Notes under the pieces: model-generated
Databases searched by the model: none
What the model was told of the DNA's origin: nothing
What the model saw: the letters and a program-made list of their open reading frames with translations, nothing else
In this document: positions 19,771 through 28,956 of the stretch, in pieces
Layout of the letters: each line of letters begins with the position of its first letter
Numbering within the stretch: the stretch's first letter is position 1
DNA from: Streptomyces iranensis
GTDB taxonomy: Bacteria; Actinomycetota; Actinomycetes; Streptomycetales; Streptomycetaceae
Direction of reading: 5' to 3'
NCBI RefSeq assembly: GCF_017874715.1
Contig: NZ_JAGGLR010000004.1
Span: 124,001 to 188,000 of the forward strand
DNA: 64,000 nt
Made by a program: the position numbers and the translations under genes

Positions 19771-20715
19771 ATGGGCCGCCATCGACGATCTGCCCCCGGT
19801 ACCCCGGCGCAGGTGGCCGCCGCAGGCCGCCACCGGGGACCGCACCGGAGCCCCCTCGCTCCGGTCCGGACCGGACTGTTGGGCGTGTCCGCCGCTGTCG
19901 CGGTCGGCGCCGTGGCGATGGCCTCCGGACTCGGTCCGAACGGCTACGAACTAGGCGGGGGCAATGACTCCGCCGGACAGGTCCAGGCGGGCGGTCCCCC
20001 GGACTCCGGCCTGGAGACACAGGGCTCGCAGTCCGCGACCCCCACCGATCGCGGCACGGTGCCGCCCAGCCGTGGTGACGATCGTCCTCACGCACCCTCC
20101 ACGACTCCCTCCAGGACCCCCGCCAAGCCCTCTGAGACGCCCTCCACCACCCCACCGGAGCAGCCGGGGCCCTCCCAGCCCTCCGGGAACGACCGGCCCG
20201 GCGGAAACGGCAAGGGCAAGGGAAGCGACAACGGCAACGGCAAGGGCGGCGCGAACGGCGGCGGGCACGGCAAGCCGTCGCAGACGCCCTCGACGGAGCC
20301 GACCGCACCCGAACCCCCGGCGGAGTCGGCCGGCCCCGAGACCGCCTCGGAGGCCGAAGTCCTCACCCTCGTCAACAAAGAGCGCAAGAAGGTCGGCTGC
20401 GACCCCGTGACGGCCGACTCCAAACTCACCCAGCTGGCCGAGGACTTCAGCGAGGACATGTCCCTGCGGCAGTTCTTCGACCACATCAACCCCGACGGCG
20501 ACAGCCCGTGGGAGCGCGCCGAGGGCGCGGGCATCCTGGACCTGGGCGGGGAGAACATCGCCCGCGGCCAGTCGGACGCACAGTCCGTGATGGACTCGTG
20601 GATGAACAGCTCCGGCCATCGCGCCAACATCCTCAACTGCTCGTTCAAGCGACTGGGCGTCGGCGCGCACTTCGGCGACGGCGGCCCCTGGTGGACCCAG
20701 GACTTCGGCTACTGA
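19771..20715 (+). CDS. Secreted CAP/SCP-domain (SCP-PR1) protein
   Basis: A 314-residue exported protein. A basic N terminus and one hydrophobic segment (TGLLGVSAAVAVGAVAMASG, about 31-50) act as signal peptide or anchor. A long Pro/Ser/Thr- and Gly/Asn/Lys-rich linker (about 60-200) probably spans the cell wall. The C-terminal domain (about 205-314) is the CAP/SCP fold with TLVNKERKKVGCDPV, FFDHINPDGDSPWERA, GENIARG and SGHRANIL, close to the YkwD family. GCAGGAG directly before the ATG fixes the start. The function of bacterial CAP proteins is unclear. Tandem repeats lie in the promoter and a strong terminator follows. Confidence 0.9.
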   Translation: MGRHRRSAPGTPAQVAAAGRHRGPHRSPLAPVRTGLLGVSAAVAVGAVAMASGLGPNGYELGGGNDSAGQVQAGGPPDSGLETQGSQSATPTDRGTVPPSRGDDRPHAPSTTPSRTPAKPSETPSTTPPEQPGPSQPSGNDRPGGNGKGKGSDNGNGKGGANGGGHGKPSQTPSTEPTAPEPPAESAGPETASEAEVLTLVNKERKKVGCDPVTADSKLTQLAEDFSEDMSLRQFFDHINPDGDSPWERAEGAGILDLGGENIARGQSDAQSVMDSWMNSSGHRANILNCSFKRLGVGAHFGDGGPWWTQDFGY

Positions 20716-20762
20716 GCCACTGAGCGGAGCCCCCGAGCGGGCCTCCGCATCCGGCCATGCGT

Positions 20763-20798
20763 GAAAGCCCGGGGCGTACGAAAGCGCCCCGGGCTTTC
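20763..20798 (+). terminator. Terminator of the SCP-domain gene
   Basis: A perfect 14-bp stem (GAAAGCCCGGGGCG / CGCCCCGGGCTTTC) with an eight-base loop TACGAAAG, ending in CTTTC. It lies 48 bp after the stop codon. Confidence 0.85.
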
Positions 20799-20877
20799 AT
20801 ATGCCCGTACGCGCACCACGCTCACCAGCCGAAAGCGCGACCCTGGAGTCAGCGCTGAGTGCGCGTATGGTGTGGGT

Positions 20878-21357
20878 ATGGACAGTGAACCCACTGGCGG
20901 GGCGTCCACCACGGCGGACGCGGAGAACCTGGCCTTCGACGTGTTCGCCCGTGCCTGCCCCTCACGCGGCACGCTGGAGCACGTCACCGGCAAATGGGGC
21001 GGCCTCATCCTGAGCGCGCTCCACGACAGCACCTTCCGCTTCAACGAGCTGCGGCGGCGGGTCGACGGCGTCAGCGAGAAGATGCTGTCCCAGACGCTGC
21101 ACGCGCTGGAGCGCGACGGTCTGGTGCACCGCGAGGCGCAGCCGACCAACCCGCCCCGGGTGGACTACCGGCTGACCCCGCTGGGCAGCGCGGTCGCCGA
21201 GCGGCTGCTGGCCCTCATCCATCTGGTCGAGGACCGGATGCCCGAGGTGCTGACGGCCCAGGAGCGCTACGACACCACGCGCGCCGGGAGCGGCGAGGCG
21301 GCGGCCGCGCGGGACGCCGGACGGGCCTCCGTGGTGGCCGGGCGCGGCGGGCGCTGA
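20878..21357 (+). CDS. HxlR-family winged-helix regulator
   Basis: A 159-residue HxlR-type transcription factor. The DNA-binding domain runs from [19 protein letters not shown] through [16 protein letters not shown] and [12 protein letters not shown], all typical of the family. No clear ribosome site precedes the ATG at 20878, so it may be translated from a short or leaderless mRNA. HxlR proteins often sense reactive aldehydes or quinones through a cysteine; here the only cysteine near the start (CPSRG) fits. The last 91 bases overlap the 3' end of mutM on the other strand, so each gene has an extended, unconserved-looking tail. Confidence 0.88.
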   Translation: MDSEPTGGASTTADAENLAFDVFARACPSRGTLEHVTGKWGGLILSALHDSTFRFNELRRRVDGVSEKMLSQTLHALERDGLVHREAQPTNPPRVDYRLTPLGSAVAERLLALIHLVEDRMPEVLTAQERYDTTRAGSGEAAAARDAGRASVVAGRGGR

Positions 21358-22205
21358 CAGCGCGGGCAGAAGTAGCTGGAGCGGTTCATCCAGGGGCGGC
21401 GGCGCATCGCGGTGCCGCAGCGGCGGCACGGCTCGTCCTCCCGGCCGTAGGCGTCCAGGGAGCGCTCGAAGTACCCCGACTCGCCGTTCACGTTCACATA
21501 GAGGCTGTCGAAGCTGGTGCCGCCGACGGCGAGCGCGGCGGTCATCACCTCGCGCACATGGTCCAGGAGTTCGGCGGCGCGCGGCCGGGTGAGGGTGGCC
21601 GTGGGCCGGTCGTAGTGCAGCCGGGCGCGCCACAGCGCCTCGTCGGCGTAGATGTTGCCGACCCCGCTGATCAGTGACTGGTCCAGCAGCGCGCGCTTGA
21701 TCGTGGTGCGCCGGCGGCGCAGCGCGAGGTGGAAGGCGGCCTCGTCGAAGACGGGGTCCAGCGGGTCGCGGGCGATGTGCGCGATGGCGTCCGGCAGCCC
21801 CTCCAGGTCGCCGGGGACGGTGTCGTGCAGCGAGAGCCCGCCGAAGGTGCGCTGGTCGACGAAGCGCAGCTCGGTGCCCGCCTCGTCGGCGAAGCGGACC
21901 CGGATGCGCAGATGCTTCTCGTCGGGCGCCTCGGCCGGCTGGACCAGCAGCTGCCCGCTCATCCCGAGGTGGGCCAGGACGGACTCGACGGGGGCGTCGT
22001 CGTCGAACGGCAGCCACAGGTACTTGCCGCGGCGCCGGACGGTCCCGGCGCGGCGGCCCCGGAGGCGGGCCGCGAAGTCCTCCGCGCCGCCGAGATGGCG
22101 GCGGACCGCGCGGGGGTGCAGCACCTGGACCTCGGCGACCGTACGGCCGCTGACCCAGCGCTCCAGTCCGCGGCGGACCACCTCGACCTCGGGCAGCTCG
22201 GGCAA
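21267..22205 (-). CDS. mutM: Formamidopyrimidine-DNA glycosylase MutM (Fpg)
   Basis: A 312-residue base-excision repair glycosylase that removes 8-oxoguanine and related lesions. The catalytic N terminus [13 protein letters not shown] follows the initiator methionine; [16 protein letters not shown] (helix-two-turns-helix, here [12 protein letters not shown]) and the C-terminal zinc finger [10 protein letters not shown]...YFCPRCQ are intact. Family members usually end just after the finger; this one continues about 26 residues (Ala/Arg-rich) and overlaps the convergent HxlR gene by 91 bases. It lies downstream of rnc on the same strand. Confidence 0.96.
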   Translation of the reverse strand: MPELPEVEVVRRGLERWVSGRTVAEVQVLHPRAVRRHLGGAEDFAARLRGRRAGTVRRRGKYLWLPFDDDAPVESVLAHLGMSGQLLVQPAEAPDEKHLRIRVRFADEAGTELRFVDQRTFGGLSLHDTVPGDLEGLPDAIAHIARDPLDPVFDEAAFHLALRRRRTTIKRALLDQSLISGVGNIYADEALWRARLHYDRPTATLTRPRAAELLDHVREVMTAALAVGGTSFDSLYVNVNGESGYFERSLDAYGREDEPCRRCGTAMRRRPWMNRSSYFCPRCQRPPRPATTEARPASRAAAASPLPARVVS

Positions 22206-22330
22206 CGGGGGCCTCCTTAAGCCTTCGTGCCCTCACCGCCCCCGGGCGGAACGGCCGGGCGGGCCGTCCGCCGCGGGGGCGGTGAGAGGTGTTACGGACG
22301 TGATGGACGGTGTGGGTCGGGGAAGGCCGA

Positions 22331-23167
22331 TCAGCGTGCCGGGGAGGCCGTGTCGGCGGCGGCTCCGCCGTCGACCGCCGTGCCCGCGGTTCCGGCGTCG
22401 GCCGCCTTGGCCTTCGCCTGGGCCTCGTCGGCGGCCGCACGGATGGCGCGCCAGGCGGCCTCCGCCGCCTGCTGCTCGGCTTCCTTCTTGCTGCGGCCGG
22501 TGCCGGTGCCGTACGCGACACCACCGACGCGGGCGGCAGCCGTGAAGGTCTTCTCGTGGTCGGGACCGGTCTCGGAGACCAGGTACTCCGGGACCCCGAG
22601 GCCCTCGGTGGCGGTCAGCTCCTGGAGGCTGGTCTTCCAGTCCAGGCCGGCGCCGAGGTTCGAGGACTTCTCGATGAGCGGGTCGAAGAGCCGGTGGACC
22701 AGCTCCGCGGCGGCGTCGAGCCCCCGGTCGAGATAGACCGCGCCGATCACCGCTTCAAGGGTGTCGGCGAGGATGGAAGCCTTGTCCCTGCCGCCGGTGC
22801 CCTCTTCGCCCCGGCCGAGCCGGATGAAGGCGCCGAGGTCGAGGCCGCGTCCCACCTCCGCGAGCGCGCGCGAGTTCACCACCGCGGCCCGCAGCTTGGC
22901 CAGCTGGCCCTCGGGCAGGTCGGGGTGGATGCGGTACAGCGTGTCGGTGACCACCAGGCCGAGCACCGAATCCCCGAGGAATTCCAGTCGCTCGTTGGTG
23001 GGCAGCCCGCCGTTCTCGTACGCGAAGGAGCGGTGGGTCAGCGCACGCACCAGAAGGGCGGACTCGAGCTGGTACCCGAGCCGCCCTTCCAGGATCGTGT
23101 GAGACGAGGCCGTGTCCGCCTGGGCCGCTTCACCGCGCTTACGCGGAGGCGTGGTGGCGTCTGACAT
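22331..23167 (-). CDS. rnc: Ribonuclease III (AbsB)
   Basis: A 278-residue double-strand-specific endoribonuclease that processes rRNA and mRNA; in S. coelicolor it is AbsB, a global regulator of antibiotic production. The catalytic signature [14 protein letters not shown] (about 55-68), the second acidic site [13 protein letters not shown], and the dsRNA-binding domain starting [14 protein letters not shown] are present. The C-terminal tail is Ala/Asp-rich. I start at the ATG at 23167 (MSDATTPP); a GTG four codons upstream is also possible. It is 19 bp behind rpmF in a probable operon with the DUF177 gene. Confidence 0.96.
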   Translation of the reverse strand: MSDATTPPRKRGEAAQADTASSHTILEGRLGYQLESALLVRALTHRSFAYENGGLPTNERLEFLGDSVLGLVVTDTLYRIHPDLPEGQLAKLRAAVVNSRALAEVGRGLDLGAFIRLGRGEEGTGGRDKASILADTLEAVIGAVYLDRGLDAAAELVHRLFDPLIEKSSNLGAGLDWKTSLQELTATEGLGVPEYLVSETGPDHEKTFTAAARVGGVAYGTGTGRSKKEAEQQAAEAAWRAIRAAADEAQAKAKAADAGTAGTAVDGGAAADTASPAR

Positions 23168-23186
23168 AGAGCCTGTCACCCGCCGA

Positions 23187-23360
23187 TCAGACCTCGAGGA
23201 CCTGGCGGCGGTTGTAGGTGCCGCAGCTCGGGCACGCGATGTGCTGCTGCTTCGGCTCGTGGCAGCGCTCGCACGCCACCAGGTTGGGGACCGCAGCCTT
23301 CCACTGCGACCGGCGGTGGCGCGTGTTGCTGCGCGACATCTTCCGCTTCGGAACAGCCAC
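23187..23360 (-). CDS. rpmF: 50S ribosomal protein L32 (zinc-binding form)
   Basis: A 57-residue L32 starting with [23 protein letters not shown]. Two CxxC pairs (CERC and CPSC) form the zinc site, so this is the C+ paralogue; Streptomyces usually also encode a zinc-free version under Zur control elsewhere. The family start MAVPKRK fixes the initiation codon. The gene lies between the DUF177 gene and rnc with gaps of 2 and 19 bases, the widespread yceD-rpmF-rnc order. Confidence 0.96.
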   Translation of the reverse strand: MAVPKRKMSRSNTRHRRSQWKAAVPNLVACERCHEPKQQHIACPSCGTYNRRQVLEV

Positions 23361-23362
23361 GG

Positions 23363-23986
23363 CTACTTCTCCTGTGAGTCATCCCCGCGCTCGCGGGGTG
23401 CGTTGTCCTTCTCGCCGTCCCTCATGGTCTCGGCGAGTCCCTGCAGTGCCGCCCAACGGATGTCGGCGGACTCGTGGTGGTGGTCGGGGTCGTCCGCGAG
23501 CCGGGCGCCGCAATCGGCGCACAGCCCCGGGCAGTCCTCCCGGCACACCGGCTGCAGCGGCAGTGCGAGCACCACCGCGTCGCGCAGCACGGGTTCGAGG
23601 TCGAACAGGTCGGCCTCGAGGAAGAGCATGTCCTCCTCCTCGGCGTCGTCGCCGGTATCCGCTTCGCGGCTCCGGTCGTCGGCGTCGGGGTAGGAGTACA
23701 TCTCCTGGAAGTCCACTTCGAGCTCTCGCTCCAGCGGCTCCAGACACCTTACGCACTCCCCCATGAGCGGCGCACGGGCGGTGCCTGTGACAAGCACCCC
23801 TTCCATGACCGACTCCAGGCGGAGGTCGAGCTCGATCGTCGCGCCCTCCCGCACCCCGATGACCTCGATGCCGAGGCCCTTGGGCGCCACCACGGAGCGG
23901 GAGACCCTTTTGAGCGCACCAGGACGACGGCCCAGCTCGCGCGTGTCGAACACGAGAGGGGCACGGTGGTCGAGGCGGGCGTTCAG
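23363..23986 (-). CDS. DUF177 (YceD-like) protein, large-subunit rRNA accumulation
   Basis: A protein of about 207 residues of the DUF177/YceD family, implicated elsewhere in 23S rRNA accumulation and always next to rpmF. Hallmarks are [12 protein letters not shown] near the N terminus, the pair [19 protein letters not shown] and the C-terminal metal-like cluster [16 protein letters not shown]. The start is uncertain: the conserved region begins [13 protein letters not shown], which here needs a CTG at 23986 preceded by AGGAAG; upstream in-frame starts would add unconserved residues. The stop is two bases before the rpmF start. Confidence 0.85.
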   Translation of the reverse strand: MNARLDHRAPLVFDTRELGRRPGALKRVSRSVVAPKGLGIEVIGVREGATIELDLRLESVMEGVLVTGTARAPLMGECVRCLEPLERELEVDFQEMYSYPDADDRSREADTGDDAEEEDMLFLEADLFDLEPVLRDAVVLALPLQPVCREDCPGLCADCGARLADDPDHHHESADIRWAALQGLAETMRDGEKDNAPRERGDDSQEK

Positions 23987-24245
23987 GGCTTCCTGCTTTC
24001 TACGCTGCGGCGGGCCACCCGATCCGTTACGAAACGGGCAGCCGAGATCGCGGACGTACACGCGACCGAAGAGCCAGGATACTGGACGGGCCGCCGTAGA
24101 CCCAATCCGCCCGGTGGGGAAGGGGTTCTCGCGCCCGGAAGGGGTGCGGGGCCGTGTCGATGTGCGGCTCCGCCGCGCGGGCGCGACCAGCCACGACGGC
24201 GCCGCGGTCGGCCGACGACGCATCGCGGCACTTCCCGCGGAGCGC

Positions 24246-25319
24246 TCAGCGGCCCTGCTCGTACTGGCGGAGCTGATCGAGGTCGATCATGCTCGTGTCG
24301 AACAGGCTGGTCTCGTCGAGCGCGGCGCCCGGCTGCTGCTGATGGTGCTGGGGCAGCTGCTGGGGCTGCTGGGGCACGTAGGCCGCGTTCGGGTCGTAGC
24401 CCTGGGCCTGGGCCTGCTGCTGCCAGGCATAGGCGTCCTGCTGATAGCCGCCCTGCGCGGCGTACGGGTCCTGCTGTACGTACGCCTGCTGGTAGCCGTA
24501 CGCGTCCTGCTGCTGATAGCTCGCGGTGGCGGCGTAGTACGCGGCGTCGGCGGCCGCCTGGTCGGGCGGGGCGACGGGCTGGACGAGGTCCGCCTGGGAC
24601 TGGGCCAGGTCCGCCAGATAGTCGTCGTCGGTGGTCCGCAGGGCCATACCGGCCTCGTCCTGGGCCGCCATATGGGCGCCGAGCTCATCGGCGGGCCGGG
24701 CCCCGAGCAGCTTCTGGCGGCCCCGGCCGACCGCCTCCAGGGTCTTGGCGAGGACCGCCGAGACGGCCCCCAGCTTGGTGTCCACGTACTCGTCCGCGCG
24801 GTGCCGCAGGGTGGCCGGGTCGGCGCTGCGCTCCGGGCCCTCGTCGGGCTGCCCCAGGCCGTCCTCGGCGCCGGGGGCGCGGCCCAGCAGCTTCTCCCGG
24901 CCGCGGTCGACCGAGCCGATGGTCTTGGTGAGCACGACCTCGAAGTTGGCCAGCTTGCTGTCCACGTAGTCGTCGGCCTCGATACGGATCTCCTCGGCCT
25001 CCCGGCGGGCCTCGGTGAGGATCCGGTCGGCCTCCTCCTGGGACTTCCGCACCAGCTCGGTGTCCGAGATCAGCGAGGCGCGCTGGGCGTGCGCGGACTC
25101 GATGATCCGGCCAGCCTCCCGGTGGGCCTCCTCGACCATCTGGTCCCGGCCGCCGATCAGCTCCTGGGCATGAGCCAGGGAGTCCGGCAGCGCCGCGCGC
25201 ACCTCTTCGAGCATGGCGAGCAGCTCGGCGCGGTTGATCACGCACGAGGCCGACATGGGCATGGACCGGGCGCCGCCGACGGTATCGACGATCTCGTCGA
25301 GCTTCTTCTGCACGTCCAC
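24246..25319 (-). CDS. SepIVA/DivIVA-like coiled-coil cell-envelope protein
   Basis: A 357-residue protein beginning VDVQKKLDEIVDTVGGARSM. Residues about 25-140 form a long coiled coil (HREAGRIIESAHAQR, SQEEADRILTEARREAEEI), followed by two copies of a DEYVDTKLGAVSAVLAKTLE-type block (about 120-150 and 175-205) and a Gln/Tyr/Ala-rich tail ending LDETSLFDTSMIDLDQLR. It corresponds to the Streptomyces protein beside coaD, and by position and architecture to mycobacterial SepIVA, an essential septation factor of the DivIVA type. The exact role in Streptomyces is not known to me. GTG at 25319 is preferred; GTG at 25313 is possible. Confidence 0.85.
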   Translation of the reverse strand: MDVQKKLDEIVDTVGGARSMPMSASCVINRAELLAMLEEVRAALPDSLAHAQELIGGRDQMVEEAHREAGRIIESAHAQRASLISDTELVRKSQEEADRILTEARREAEEIRIEADDYVDSKLANFEVVLTKTIGSVDRGREKLLGRAPGAEDGLGQPDEGPERSADPATLRHRADEYVDTKLGAVSAVLAKTLEAVGRGRQKLLGARPADELGAHMAAQDEAGMALRTTDDDYLADLAQSQADLVQPVAPPDQAAADAAYYAATASYQQQDAYGYQQAYVQQDPYAAQGGYQQDAYAWQQQAQAQGYDPNAAYVPQQPQQLPQHHQQQPGAALDETSLFDTSMIDLDQLRQYEQGR

Positions 25320-25426
25320 TGTGGGTGCTCGCAGACTGTCTGGATGCGGATGGGTACGGGACACGAACGGGACGACTGTACGACCAGCGGACACCTCCCG
25401 GACAGCCGCTGACGGCCCGTCAGCCG

Positions 25427-25936
25427 CTACTTCCGGCCGAGCCGCTCGGCGAGCGCCTCCAGGACCAGCGGGGGCACCAGATGGGAGACGTCACCGCCCC
25501 AGGCCGCAACCTCCTTGACCAGGCTGGAGGAGAGGAAGCTGTAGGTGGGGTTGGTGGGCACGAACAGCGTCTCCACGCCGGAGAGGCCGTTGTTCATCTG
25601 GGCCATCTGCAGCTCGTAGTCGAAGTCGCTGACGGCCCGCAGCCCCTTGACGATCGCGGGGATGTCCCGCTGCTTGCAGAAGTCCACCAGGAGGCCGTGG
25701 AACGCCTCCACCTGGACGTTTCCGTACTCCTCCGTGGTCTGGCGGAGGAGATCCATCCGCTCGTCCACCGTGAACAGGCCCTGCTTCGACTTGTTGATCA
25801 TCACGGCGACGTGCACGACGTCATAGAGCTTGGAGGCACGGGCGATGATGTCGAGGTGTCCATTGGTGACGGGGTCGAACGACCCCGGACAGACTGCGCG
25901 GCGCAACGGAAGTTCCTCGCTCTCGGGTCCGGTCAT
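25427..25936 (-). CDS. coaD: Phosphopantetheine adenylyltransferase
   Basis: A 169-residue enzyme of coenzyme A synthesis, transferring AMP from ATP to 4'-phosphopantetheine. The nucleotidyltransferase motif GSFDPVTNGHLDII (about 17-30), KGLRAVSDFDYELQMAQMN and the terminal YSFLSSSLVKEVA motif are complete. Its ATG overlaps the rsmD stop codon (ATGA), so the pair is coupled. Confidence 0.97.
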   Translation of the reverse strand: MTGPESEELPLRRAVCPGSFDPVTNGHLDIIARASKLYDVVHVAVMINKSKQGLFTVDERMDLLRQTTEEYGNVQVEAFHGLLVDFCKQRDIPAIVKGLRAVSDFDYELQMAQMNNGLSGVETLFVPTNPTYSFLSSSLVKEVAAWGGDVSHLVPPLVLEALAERLGRK

Positions 25937-26520
25937 GACGCGTTCTCGCACGTCGAGGCGGCGCGACCGTACCAAAGCGTGCCCTCGCCGTAGCGACGGG
26001 CCCTGAGCCCCTCGAATCCGGCAGGCCACACGAACTCCCCACCTCGTGTGCTCCGCTCAACGGTGGCCAGCGCGCCCGGCGCGAGCCAGCCCTTCCCCAG
26101 GAGTGTGAGGAGTATCTCCCGGAGCTGGCCGTCGGTGACCGCGTAGGGCGGATCCAGGAAAACGACGTCGTACGGGCCGGTGTCGGGGGCCTGTCCGGCG
26201 ATGGTCTGTTCGGCCTTGCCGGTGCGCAGCTCCGCGCCGGGCAGACCGAGGGTGCGGACGTTCTGACGGATCGTGCGGGCCGCCCGCGGGTCGGACTCGA
26301 CCAGCAGCGTGTGGGCGGCGCCGCGGGACAGCGCCTCCAGGCCGACCGCGCCTGAGCCGCCGTACAGATCCAGGACGCGGGCCCCGTCCAGCGAGCCGAG
26401 CAGCGACTCCCAGGTGGAGAACAGGCCCTCACGCGCCCGGTCCGAGGTGGGTCGGGTGCCGTTTCCCGGCGGCACGGCCAGGCGGCGGCCGCCGGCCGCT
26501 CCGGCGATCACGCGGGTCAT
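25933..26520 (-). CDS. rsmD: 16S rRNA (guanine(966)-N2)-methyltransferase RsmD
   Basis: A 195-residue methyltransferase for G966 of 16S rRNA. It shows MTRVIAGAAGGRRLAVPPG at the N terminus, the SAM-binding LDLYGGSGAVGLEALSRG and the catalytic DVVFLDPPY. The length is typical. It is coupled to coaD by a four-base overlap, a pairing conserved in actinobacteria. The open frame runs further upstream, but the ATG at 26520 matches the family start. Confidence 0.96.
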   Translation of the reverse strand: MTRVIAGAAGGRRLAVPPGNGTRPTSDRAREGLFSTWESLLGSLDGARVLDLYGGSGAVGLEALSRGAAHTLLVESDPRAARTIRQNVRTLGLPGAELRTGKAEQTIAGQAPDTGPYDVVFLDPPYAVTDGQLREILLTLLGKGWLAPGALATVERSTRGGEFVWPAGFEGLRARRYGEGTLWYGRAASTCENAS

Positions 26521-26642
26521 GGGTGGGGGCCGTCCTTCACGGTGGTCGGGGCAGCGGCGCCGGGTGCCCGTCCGGGCGGGGCCGCCGCATCTCCACGATA
26601 TGGCGTACCGGGGCGGGCGGTGGCCGGGCGCTCCCCGCGGGC

Positions 26643-28847
26643 TCAGCCCTTGTCGAGGAACTCCGCGCGCTCCTTGTCCAGCAGGGCGTCCAGCGCGGTG
26701 CGCAACTGCGGGTATCCGGCCAGCTCCGGGTCGGCGGCCACGATCGCGGCCGCCTCCTCCCGGGCCGCCGCGATGACCTCCTCGTCGTCGATGACGGCGA
26801 GCACCCGCAGCGAGGAACGGACCCCGGACTGGGCCTGGCCGAGCACATCGCCCTCCCGGCGCTGCTCCAGGTCGATCCGGGACAGTTCGAAGCCGTCGAG
26901 CGTGGCCGCGACCGCGCCCAGCCGCGACCGGGCGGGGCTGCCCTCGGGCATGTCGGTCACCAGCAGACACAGCCCGGCGGCCGAGCCCCGGCCGACGCGG
27001 CCGCGCAGCTGGTGGAGCTGGGAGACGCCGAACCGGTCGGCATCCATGATCACCATGGCGGTGGCGTTGGGCACGTTCACACCGACCTCGATGACGGTCG
27101 TGGCGACCAGGACGTCCACCTCGCCCGCGGCGAAACGGCGCATCACCTCGTCCTTGGCCTCGGGCTGCATCCGCCCGTGCAGCACCTCCACCCGCAGATC
27201 ACTCAGCGGGCCCTTGACGAGCTGCTCGGCGACGTCGACGACGGCCAGCGGCGGGCGCTTCTCCGCCTCGTCCTCGGCGGACTTCTCCTTCGCCGCCTTG
27301 GACTCGTCCTCCTCGTCCCCGATCCGCGGGCACACCACATAGCCCTGGTGGCCGGCGGCCACCTCCTCGCGCACCCGCTCCCAGGCGCGGGTCAGGAAGT
27401 GCGGCTTGTCCTTGGCGGGCACCACATGGGACGCGATCGGGGAACGGCCCGAGGGCAGCTGGTCCAGGACGGAGGTCTCCAGGTCGCCGAAGACGGTCAT
27501 GGCGACGGTGCGCGGGATCGGCGTGGCCGTCATCACCAGCAGATGCGGGGGCTGCTTGCCCTTGGAGCGCAGGGCGTCGCGCTGCTCGACCCCGAAGCGG
27601 TGCTGCTCGTCCACGACCACCAGGCCGAGATCGTGGAACTGGACCTTGTCCTCGATCAGGGCATGGGTGCCGATCACGATCCCGGCCTCGCCGGTGACCA
27701 GGTCCAGCAGCGCCTGACGGCGGGCCGCGGCGCCCATGGAGCCGGTGAGCAGCACGACCTTGGTGCCCTGCTCCGCGCCGCCGAGCATCCCTCCCTCGGC
27801 CAGCTTCCCCATCATCTCGGTGATCGACCGGTGGTGCTGCTGGGCGAGCACCTCGGTGGGCGCGAGCATCGCCGCCTGTCCTCCGGCGTCCACGACGCCG
27901 AGCATCGCGCGCAGCGCGACCATGGTCTTGCCCGAGCCGACCTCGCCCTGGAGCAGCCGGTGCATCGGGTGGTCGGTGGCGAGGTCGGCGAAGATCTCCT
28001 CGCTGACCTTGCGCTGGCCCTCGGTGAGGGTGAACGGCAGCCGGGCGTCGAAGGCGGTCAGCAGCCCGTCCGGGGCGGGCTTGCGGGGCGCCGCGGGCAG
28101 CTGGGCGTCGGCCTGCCGCCGCCGGGCGAGCGCCACCTGCAGGACGAACGCCTCGTCCCACTTCAGCCGGTCCCGGGCCGTCGCGATATCGGCCTTGGTG
28201 CCCGGCCGGTGGACCTTGCGCAGCGCCTCGGGGAGCGTGGCCAGCCCCCGGCCCTCGCGCAGGCTCTCGGGCAGCGGGTCGATCAGCCCGGCCAGCGCGG
28301 ACTCCTCATGACCGGCCGGGCCGAGCACGGTGTCGACGGCCTGCTGGATCTGCCAGGACTCCATCTGCTTGCACGCCGGGTACAGCGGCAGCAGCTGATT
28401 GGCGAACGCCTCCACGGCCTCCGTGCCGCTCCCGGCGCCCAGCGCCTTGAACTCCGGGTGTGCCAGCTGCCGCTTGCGGTTGAAGACCGAGACCTTCCCG
28501 GCGAACATCGCGCGGGTGCCGGGCTGGAGCTCCGTACGCGGCTTGTGGACGCCCTTGCCGAAGAAGACCAGCTGGAGACGGCCGCTGCCGTCGGTGATGG
28601 TGACCTCCAGCCGCCGGCCCCGGCCGCCGTTGAACGTGTGCACCCGGGCGTCGGCGACCTGCGCCACCACGGTCACATGCTCGTCCAGGGGCAGGTCGGA
28701 CAGCCGGGTCAGCTCACCGCGCTCCGCGTACCGCCGCGGGTAGTGGTGCAGCAGGTCGCCGACGGTGTGCAGGTCGAGATGGTCGGCCATCACCTTCGCG
28801 GTGTTGCCGCCCAGGACCTTCTTCAGGGGTTCATCCAGCACGGGCAC
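26643..28847 (-). CDS. recG: ATP-dependent DNA helicase RecG
   Basis: A 734-residue RecG that reverses stalled forks and branch-migrates Holliday junctions. After the wedge/OB domain (about 50-200) come the helicase motifs: LLQGEVGSGKTMVAL (motif I), TEVLAQQH, VVVDEQHRFG (motif II, DEQH), VMTATPIPRT (motif III), VLHGRM and QLRGRVGRG (motif VI). A charged insertion EDESKAAKEKSAEDEAEKR near 500 is common in Streptomyces. The start is among GTG codons at 28865, 28847 and 28841; none has a strong ribosome site, and I chose 28847. Confidence 0.95.
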   Translation of the reverse strand: MPVLDEPLKKVLGGNTAKVMADHLDLHTVGDLLHHYPRRYAERGELTRLSDLPLDEHVTVVAQVADARVHTFNGGRGRRLEVTITDGSGRLQLVFFGKGVHKPRTELQPGTRAMFAGKVSVFNRKRQLAHPEFKALGAGSGTEAVEAFANQLLPLYPACKQMESWQIQQAVDTVLGPAGHEESALAGLIDPLPESLREGRGLATLPEALRKVHRPGTKADIATARDRLKWDEAFVLQVALARRRQADAQLPAAPRKPAPDGLLTAFDARLPFTLTEGQRKVSEEIFADLATDHPMHRLLQGEVGSGKTMVALRAMLGVVDAGGQAAMLAPTEVLAQQHHRSITEMMGKLAEGGMLGGAEQGTKVVLLTGSMGAAARRQALLDLVTGEAGIVIGTHALIEDKVQFHDLGLVVVDEQHRFGVEQRDALRSKGKQPPHLLVMTATPIPRTVAMTVFGDLETSVLDQLPSGRSPIASHVVPAKDKPHFLTRAWERVREEVAAGHQGYVVCPRIGDEEDESKAAKEKSAEDEAEKRPPLAVVDVAEQLVKGPLSDLRVEVLHGRMQPEAKDEVMRRFAAGEVDVLVATTVIEVGVNVPNATAMVIMDADRFGVSQLHQLRGRVGRGSAAGLCLLVTDMPEGSPARSRLGAVAATLDGFELSRIDLEQRREGDVLGQAQSGVRSSLRVLAVIDDEEVIAAAREEAAAIVAADPELAGYPQLRTALDALLDKERAEFLDKG

Positions 28848-28889
28848 CCGTCCATTGCACACCACGGGGGTGACAATCGGGGATGACGA

Positions 28890-28937
28890 GCGGGGTGATT
28901 CCAGCGGGGGTGGTTCAGCGGGGTGGTTCCAGCGGGG
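28890..28937. repeat. 14-bp imperfect tandem repeat upstream of recG
   Basis: Three copies of a 14-base unit (GCGGGGTGATTCCA, GCGGGGGTGGTTCA, GCGGGGTGGTTCCA) plus a partial fourth fill most of the gap between recG and the DhaL-domain gene. No function is evident. Confidence 0.6.
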
Positions 28938-28956
28938 CCGCTCTGCGCGGCCGGGC

